A stretch of DNA of 36,329 nt from DASVEE01 sp036399695. Its GTDB lineage: Bacteria > Acidobacteriota > Thermoanaerobaculia > Gp7-AA8. The stretch lies in the NCBI GenBank assembly GCA_036399695.1, contig DASWMP010000374.1, positions 1 to 36,329 on the forward strand, in the 5' to 3' direction. The notes beneath the pieces are model-generated. The model ran no database searches. It was not told the origin of the DNA and was given only the letters and a program-made list of their open reading frames with translations. A program made the translations under genes and the position numbers. Shown in pieces: positions 31,853-36,329 of this stretch. Numbering within the stretch: the stretch's first letter is position 1; each line of letters begins with the position of its first letter.

Positions 31853-32469
31853 CGGCGCACCTCCTGCGTTCCAGGCTTCGCGCCGCCGGTGAGCAGGCCG
31901 GCCAGTTTCCGCCGCGCGCGCAGCAACATCGTGCGGATGCTCACGGCGCGCAGGCCGAGGATGTCGGCGATCTCTTCGTGCGATGCGCCCTGGGCATAGG
32001 CGAGCCAGAGCATTTCGCGCTGCATCGGCTCGAGGCGCGCCATGGCCCGGGACAAATCGGTGCGGATGGCGGCCTGGTGCTCCGGGACAGGCGTCTGGCT
32101 GCTCGGGAGCTGATTGCTGCCCGATTCTTCCTCTTCGAGCGGAACGTCCGTGTGGTGCTTGGCCCGGCGGGCGGCGTCGCGGACGAGGTTCGTGGCGATC
32201 TGGAAGAGCGAGTTGCGTCGGTGCGCTTCGCTCTCGTGCTTCGCGCCGGCGCGATAGAAGCGGTAGTACGCCTCCTGCAGCGCGTCGTCGGCCTGCTGCG
32301 GGTCGCCGGTGATGCGCGAGAGATAGGACCAGAGCGGACGCGCGGTGCGTTCGTAGAAGGCGCGGAACTCCTCCTCATCCATTACGGCGAGGGCGGATGT
32401 GACATCACGGCTCTCGGGCATCGTGGCGTCGTGGAGGGCGAAGCGCAGGTTCATGTCTCCGACCATCAT
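31849..32469 (-). CDS. ECF-type RNA polymerase sigma factor
   Basis: 206 residues with sigma region 2 (FRAFYERTARPLWSYLSRI, then QADDALQEAYYRFYR) and region 4 (LEPMQREMLWLAYAQG, HEEIADILGLRAVSIRTMLL), and no region 3, as in ECF sigma factors. It directs RNA polymerase to a small regulon, probably including its own operon. The start at 32469 overlaps the stop of the upstream membrane-protein gene (ATGA); ATGs a few codons later are alternatives. The downstream partner is the zinc-finger anti-sigma factor. The signal sensed is not evident. Confidence 0.92.
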   Translation of the reverse strand: MMVGDMNLRFALHDATMPESRDVTSALAVMDEEEFRAFYERTARPLWSYLSRITGDPQQADDALQEAYYRFYRAGAKHESEAHRRNSLFQIATNLVRDAARRAKHHTDVPLEEEESGSNQLPSSQTPVPEHQAAIRTDLSRAMARLEPMQREMLWLAYAQGASHEEIADILGLRAVSIRTMLLRARRKLAGLLTGGAKPGTQEVRR

Positions 32470-33455
32470 TTCACGATTCCGTGCTCATCGAAGCGCTCGG
32501 CGCCCGATGCGGTCGGCGGTTGCGGTTCCCACAGCCCGAGGCGGCGGGAGACGAAGAGAGAGACGAAGGCTGAGGCGACGAAGCCGAGGCCGGCGCAGAA
32601 GCCGATCACGCCCAGGGCGAAGAAGCCGTGGCTGGCCTCCTCCGAAAGACGGCTGCTGACGAGCAGCATGCCGATCGCCGCGACCGCGAGGACGACGCCG
32701 AGCTGGATCGACCAGACGATGCGCGTCAGCGGCGCGCCCTGCGACGGCTTGGCGGCGTGCAGAGGAATCGGCGCCGCTTCGAGGAACTTCGAGCCGGCCG
32801 GCGTACGGATGTACTCCAGCACTTCGCTGCTCGTGCCGAAGCGGTCGAGGATCTTGTTGTGGACCTCGGTCTGGACGCGTGACAGGCGGCTCCAGCGCCG
32901 CTGCTCGATGATGGTGCGGACGAGCCAGAAGAGCGCAAACGTGATGAGGACGAAGACGCTGGCAATGCTCAGGGCCTCGAAGATCTCGTCGACGACGCGG
33001 CTGGCGTCTCCCGGAAGGCGGAACTCGGCCAGATAGAAGCGGGGGTTGCGGCGGACTTCCGGGTACTTGGCGACGAACGCCGCGAGGTCCGGATAGCCGG
33101 CCAGGAAGGCGTCGTTCGAGAGGAGGGTTGGATCGAGCACCAGGATCGTCGCCAGCTCCGAGGGGCTGTTGCGAAGGAGGTTCGTGAAGATGTTGCGGAT
33201 CTCGTAACTGTTGTCAGCACGCCGCTTGGCGGTGGCGGCAGTCCCGGTGGTGTCGGTGGTCTGCCCGCCCTCGGTCGAGGTGGCCGCGGTCTCGTTCTGC
33301 GCGGTCTCGCCCGGGCCGGGCTCGGCAGTGGCGTGGTCGATGGCGGTGGACGTCCTCTCGGTGGAGGTGGTGGTAGCTGTTTCCTGCGCCGGGAGTTGGC
33401 CGGCAAGTGAAAGCATCAGCGTCAGGATCAGGATCGGGCGGATGGGGATGCTCAT
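32466..33455 (-). CDS. Membrane protein of unknown function, first gene of the sigma/anti-sigma operon
   Basis: 329 residues. There is a signal peptide (ILILTLMLSLAGQLPAQ), then a Thr/Ala/Glu-rich low-complexity linker (about residues 24-80), then a soluble periplasmic-looking segment (IRNIFTNLLRNSPSELATIL, NPRFYLAEFRLPGD). One TM helix follows (about 164-183, ALSIASVFVLITFALFWLV), then a cytoplasmic helix with EQRRWSRL and a stretch ending in APLTRIVW. The C-terminus has two further TM helices (about 245-265 and 275-305). I do not recognise the family. The ATGA overlap with the ECF sigma gene suggests that it works with that system, for example as a sensor or target. No clear ribosome site precedes the ATG. 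Confidence 0.8.
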   Translation of the reverse strand: MSIPIRPILILTLMLSLAGQLPAQETATTTSTERTSTAIDHATAEPGPGETAQNETAATSTEGGQTTDTTGTAATAKRRADNSYEIRNIFTNLLRNSPSELATILVLDPTLLSNDAFLAGYPDLAAFVAKYPEVRRNPRFYLAEFRLPGDASRVVDEIFEALSIASVFVLITFALFWLVRTIIEQRRWSRLSRVQTEVHNKILDRFGTSSEVLEYIRTPAGSKFLEAAPIPLHAAKPSQGAPLTRIVWSIQLGVVLAVAAIGMLLVSSRLSEEASHGFFALGVIGFCAGLGFVASAFVSLFVSRRLGLWEPQPPTASGAERFDEHGIVK

Positions 33456-33539
33456 GGCGGGTAGTACGTGGGGATTGGCCAGATGTGCACACAGGTGGTG
33501 AAAAAAGATTTTTCCGAGAGCCGAATCGACGCGGAAACG

Positions 33540-34175
33540 CTAGATTCTCCCCGCTTCGATAGCCTTGAGCACGGCACGTGTGCGGTCGCGCACTCCCAGC
33601 TTGGCCAGAATGCTCGAGACCTGGTTTTTCACGGTGCCTTCGGCGGTGTCGAGGGCTTCGGCGATCTCGCGGTTGCTGTAGCCGCCGGCCATGAGGCGGA
33701 GGACCTCGGTCTCGCGGTCGGTGAGGGACTCGAAGATCTCGGCAGCGGAGAAGTCGATTCTGGCGGTTTCGAAGCCGCGCCGGACACTGGCGGTGATGAG
33801 CGGCTGGAAGAAGGTCTTGCCGGCGGCGAGCGTGCGGATGGCCTCGGCGAGCTGTTCGAGTGAGACGTCCTTCTGCAGATAGCCGCGGGCGCCGGCGCGG
33901 ATGGCGGCGAGCATGACTTCGGCGTCGTCGAAAGTCGTGAGGATGAGCGTCGGCGGCAGTGAGGTGCCGAGGCGGGTGAGGACGTCGAGACCGCCCGCGC
34001 GTGGCATGCGGACGTCGAGCAGGACGACGTCTGGGGCGAGGTGGGGAATGCTGGCGATCGCTTCCTCGCCGTCGGCGGCTTCGCCGCAGACCTCGAAGCC
34101 GCCCGCGAGCTCGAGCAGGTTGCGGAGCCCCTGGCGGATGAGCATCTCGTCGTCGACGATGGCGACGCGGATCAC
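33540..34175 (-). CDS. NarL/FixJ-family response regulator
   Basis: 211 residues. The receiver domain has acidic residues D8/D9, phosphoacceptor D54 (VVLLDVRMP), T80 and K102 (GYLQKD). The C-terminal LuxR-type helix-turn-helix (LTDRETEVLRLMAGGYSNRE, then GTVKNQVSSILAKLG) binds DNA after phosphorylation. The start is a GTG at 34175 overlapping the stop of the kinase gene (GTGA), so the two are a coupled two-component pair. The membrane-protein/sigma operon begins 84 nt further on along the same strand and might be co-transcribed or controlled. Confidence 0.94.
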   Translation of the reverse strand: MIRVAIVDDEMLIRQGLRNLLELAGGFEVCGEAADGEEAIASIPHLAPDVVLLDVRMPRAGGLDVLTRLGTSLPPTLILTTFDDAEVMLAAIRAGARGYLQKDVSLEQLAEAIRTLAAGKTFFQPLITASVRRGFETARIDFSAAEIFESLTDRETEVLRLMAGGYSNREIAEALDTAEGTVKNQVSSILAKLGVRDRTRAVLKAIEAGRI

Positions 34176-35218
34176 GACGCCTCCGCCAGCGGCACGTTGG
34201 CCGTCAGCTCGAAGCCGGCTCCTTCGCCGGTGGCGATCTGCAGCGAGCCGCCGAGGTCGGCGAGACGGCGGCGCATCCCCGTGAGGCCGCTGCCGTCGCG
34301 GAGCTCGCGCGTGCCGCGGCCGTCGTCACGCGCACGGATCTCCAGCGCGCGGTCACGCCAGCGCAGCTCGATCCAGAGATTGCCGGCTTTGGCGTGCCGC
34401 ATTGCGTTCGTGACGATCTCCTGCGTGCAGCGGAAGACGACGTGCGCACGGTCGGCGTCGACGGTGTCGAGCGCGTCCGGCAACTCCAGGTGCACGCGCG
34501 GGGACGGGACCTCGGCGGCGAGCTGTTCGAGCGACGCACGGAGGTCGATCGGCGGAGCGGGGCGTGTCGTGGCGACGATCTCGCGGACGTCGCTCAGCAC
34601 GAGACGGGCGAGCGATTGCGCGGTGCGGACGTTCTCGCGCGCCTCGCCGGTCGTCTGATGCGCGGCCACTTCGAGGTTGAGCGACATGGCCGTGAGGTGA
34701 TGGCCGACAGCGTCGTGCAGCTCCTGGGCGATGCGCAGCCGTTCCTCGAGGCGGCCGCGCTGTGCGTTGGCGGCTGCTTCGCGTCGCATCAGCTCGAGCG
34801 CGACGAAGGCGAAAAGCTGAAAGCCGAGATACGGCGGCGTGAGCATGACGGCGGGACGAGGCGCCCAGTGGATGGCGATGGCGGTGAAGAGCAGCGCGTT
34901 CTGGATCGCAATCCACGGGAGCGCGACGCGCCGCGTGGCGGAGAGGCCGAGCTGCGCGGCGACGAGCACGAGGAGCGTGCCTTCGAAACCGTTGCACAGC
35001 GTGAGCACCATCGCCAGCACGGCCACGACTTCGACGCCGAGCGGGATGAACGAGACGGTGCGGGTGCGCGCGGCAAAAGCGACGGCGAACGAGGCGTAGG
35101 CGGCGAGCCAGATGCTGAGACGCCAGACGGAATCGGTGCCGGCGAGCATCACCGGGAGGCCCACGGCCAGCCAGGCGACGAGGCCGGCCAGCGTCAGGAT
35201 GCGCGGCTGCCGGGACAT
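34172..35218 (-). CDS. NarL/DesK-type sensor histidine kinase
   Basis: About 348 residues from the ATG at 35218. About five hydrophobic helices form an N-terminal membrane sensor. The HisKA_3 dimerisation domain has phospho-His in IAQELHDAVGHHLTAM. The HATPase domain has an N-box (QEIVTNAMRHAKAG), DDGRG and GSGLTGMRRRLADLGG. It should phosphorylate the response regulator encoded next, with which it overlaps by 4 nt. A GTG at 35251 is in frame and would add 11 residues; neither start has a clear ribosome site, and the ATG is preferred for its codon. It is divergent from the ankyrin gene, so the 35252-35342 gap probably holds promoters for both. Confidence 0.9.
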   Translation of the reverse strand: MSRQPRILTLAGLVAWLAVGLPVMLAGTDSVWRLSIWLAAYASFAVAFAARTRTVSFIPLGVEVVAVLAMVLTLCNGFEGTLLVLVAAQLGLSATRRVALPWIAIQNALLFTAIAIHWAPRPAVMLTPPYLGFQLFAFVALELMRREAAANAQRGRLEERLRIAQELHDAVGHHLTAMSLNLEVAAHQTTGEARENVRTAQSLARLVLSDVREIVATTRPAPPIDLRASLEQLAAEVPSPRVHLELPDALDTVDADRAHVVFRCTQEIVTNAMRHAKAGNLWIELRWRDRALEIRARDDGRGTRELRDGSGLTGMRRRLADLGGSLQIATGEGAGFELTANVPLAEAS

Positions 35219-35342
35219 GAGGCGATTGTAGGCGCCGCCGTCCTGACGCACATAGCCCGAAAGTCATACGCGCGCGCGATGGCTTCCGGCACATGCGCGC
35301 AGCGCACCGCGGCTCCTACTCTTCGAGGCGAAGGAGACGACC

Positions 35343-36029
35343 ATGACGATTCGTATGTTGCTGTTGTCCATGCTGCTGTTCCAGACGTTTGCCGCCGCCG
35401 GTGCGCAGCCGGCGCAGTCGGAGATCATGAAGGCGCTGTTCAGGATCGAGAAGGGCTTCATCCCGCCGCAGAAGAACGAGGCGTTGCAGGCGCTGCTGGC
35501 GAAGAAGCCGGATCTGACGTTCTTCGAAGCGTGCGGCGTCGGCGATGCGGCGCGGGTGCGCGCGCTGCTGGAGGCGAAGCCGTCGCTCGTCAACGAGTGG
35601 ACGTCGTTCGGCTGGACGCCGTTGCACCTGGCGGCGTTCTCCGGAAACGTGGAGACGGCGAAGCTGTTGCTCGATCGCGGCGCCGCGGTGAACGTGCGCG
35701 CAAAGTCGAAGTTCCGCAACACCCCGCTGCAGGCGGCGATGCTCACCGCGCAGTACGACACGACGAAGCTGCTCCTCGAGCACGGCGCCGACGCGCTGGT
35801 CCGCCAGGCCGAAGGCTTCGCCCCGGTACACGAAGCGGCGCTCCTCGGGCGTCTGGACCTGCTCGAGCTGCTGCTGGCGCATGGGGCGGAGCTCGATGCC
35901 CGCGCCAACGACGGCCGCACCGCGCTGACGGAAGCGATGCGCGGCAAGCACGCTGAGATGGTGGCCTATCTGCGCGGCAAAGGGGCGGCCGGCGCGGAGC
36001 TCACGGCCGACCTGATGAAGAGCCCGTAG
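35343..36029 (+). CDS. Secreted ankyrin-repeat protein
   Basis: 228 residues with a signal peptide (MLLLSMLLFQTFAAAGAQ). About four ankyrin repeats occupy residues about 55-215, the clearest being GWTPLHLAAFSGNVETAKLL, then NTPLQAAMLTAQYDTTKLLL and APVHEAALLGRLDLLELLL. GAAVN, GADAL and GAELD turns separate them. Ankyrin repeats mediate protein-protein binding; the partner is unknown and the location should be periplasmic or secreted. A strong AAGGAG site lies 7 nt before the ATG. Confidence 0.92.
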   Translation: MTIRMLLLSMLLFQTFAAAGAQPAQSEIMKALFRIEKGFIPPQKNEALQALLAKKPDLTFFEACGVGDAARVRALLEAKPSLVNEWTSFGWTPLHLAAFSGNVETAKLLLDRGAAVNVRAKSKFRNTPLQAAMLTAQYDTTKLLLEHGADALVRQAEGFAPVHEAALLGRLDLLELLLAHGAELDARANDGRTALTEAMRGKHAEMVAYLRGKGAAGAELTADLMKSP

Positions 36030-36040
36030 TAAGCGAGAAC

Positions 36041-36085
36041 GATGGGACCTATGCGACTTACCCATGGGACCAATGGGACCAATGG
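36041..36085 (+). repeat. ATGGGACC-type dispersed repeat after the ankyrin gene
   Basis: GATGGGACCTATG at 36041 is followed by CCATGGGACCAATGGGACCA at about 36062. The same word appears inside the NRPS at 8264. It is non-coding here. Confidence 0.6.
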
Positions 36086-36125
36086 CGTTCCTGGAACCGA
36101 AGGTCTGACCCCGCTCCATCATCCA

Positions 36126-36163
36126 CATCCCCCCTCCGGCCGTGGCCGGCCGGAGGGGGGATG
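36126..36163. terminator. Strong stem-loop, possible bidirectional terminator
   Basis: A perfect 16-bp stem (CATCCCCCCTCCGGCC and its complement) has a 6-nt loop. It lies between the ankyrin gene (+) and the candidate small ORF (-), which converge on it. There is no T-tract on either side, so it may be a factor-assisted terminator or an mRNA-protecting hairpin. Confidence 0.6.
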
Positions 36164-36168
36164 CACCG

Positions 36169-36234
36169 CTAACCCTTGGGAATGGAAATGATGCTTGCGG
36201 CGAGAAAAACCCAAAGCGTGACGTCTAACAACAT
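36169..36234 (-). CDS. Candidate 21-residue hydrophobic peptide (small ORF)
   Basis: The frame ATG-TTG-TTA-GAC encodes a peptide starting MLLDVTLWVFLAAS and ending IPKG, one short membrane-spanning stretch. It is preceded by a near-ideal AAGGAGG site (36247-36241) 6 nt before the ATG. The stop is 5 nt before a 16-bp stem-loop, giving a compact gene-like unit. Known small membrane peptides of similar size exist, for example KdpF, but no homology is claimed. A chance ORF remains possible because it is so short. Confidence 0.4.
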   Translation of the reverse strand: MLLDVTLWVFLAASIISIPKG

Positions 36235-36238
36235 CGGA

Positions 36239-36286
36239 CCCCTCCTTTTCGCCTGCCGGTCTGCAATCCGGCCGGCGTTGGAGGGG
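36239..36286 (-). promoter_or_regulatory. Predicted hairpin sequestering the small-ORF ribosome site
   Basis: On the - strand the outer stem pairs CCCCTCC (36286-36280) with GGAGGGG (36245-36239), which contains most of the Shine-Dalgarno sequence. An inner stem CGCCGGCCGG/CCGGCAGGCG has one mismatch and an 8-nt loop. Such a fold would hide the ribosome site until opened by temperature, a ligand or a protein. It was folded by eye only. Confidence 0.4.
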
Positions 36287-36329
36287 AAGAGTCGTGAGAC
36301 GGAAAAGGGATATCAGGAGGGGGAGCAGA

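Noticed and set aside
36180..36329. + strand frame open from an ATG at about 36182 to the window end
   Set aside because: It has no ribosome site, no recognisable protein pattern, and lies over the hairpin and the opposite-strand small ORF.

Overview
High-GC bacterial DNA in which a large non-ribosomal peptide synthetase (NRPS) locus fills the left 29.6 kb, followed by about 6.5 kb of ordinary signalling and envelope genes. The organism is most likely an Acidobacteriota-type soil bacterium. The basis is inference from the long, internally duplicated MacB/FtsX permease (the kind often labelled 'acidobacterial duplicated permease'), small sigma/anti-sigma operons and many short dispersed palindromic repeats. 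No rRNA or marker gene is present to confirm it.

Layout, + strand: (1) the 3' part of an NRPS gene whose frame is open at the left edge (A-PCP-E, C-A-PCP); (2) a 5080-residue NRPS with an N-terminal TubC-type docking domain, four modules (C-A-PCP, C-A-PCP, C-A-PCP-E, C-A-PCP) and a terminal thioesterase; (3) a SyrP/TauD-like Fe(II)/2-oxoglutarate hydroxylase; (4) a three-gene exporter (membrane-fusion protein, ABC ATPase, duplicated permease); (5) a CmlA-like diiron hydroxylase with a metallo-beta-lactamase fold; (6) a type II thioesterase. All run in one direction with short gaps and look like one operon-like block. By manual reading of the specificity pockets, the modules in the window activate Val (epimerised), a Cys-like residue, an Asp-like residue, an atypical substrate (A domain lacking the usual Asp235), Ser (epimerised) and an unresolved residue. 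The TE then releases the chain. Starter modules, MbtH and regulators must lie outside the window or be absent. Two unrelated hydroxylases next to an Asp-type A domain suggest a peptide with beta-hydroxylated residues. A metallophore or lipopeptide is possible but unproven.

Right part: a PEBP-family lipoprotein (+); then on the - strand a tandem-repeat coiled-coil protein, a zinc-finger anti-sigma factor, an ECF sigma factor and a membrane protein (the last three joined by ATGA overlaps), and a NarL-type response regulator with its DesK/NarL-type histidine kinase (GTGA overlap). A secreted ankyrin-repeat protein (+) follows. At the right edge, on the - strand, there is a possible tiny membrane-peptide ORF whose ribosome-binding site lies inside a predicted hairpin.

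The most unusual signal is a set of dispersed repeat families. One 22-nt palindrome family (arms GGACAGACA and TGTCTGTCC) has entered the NRPS reading frames in four different adenylation domains without breaking them. A second family places identical 33-nt direct repeats on either side of the hydroxylase-exporter cassette.
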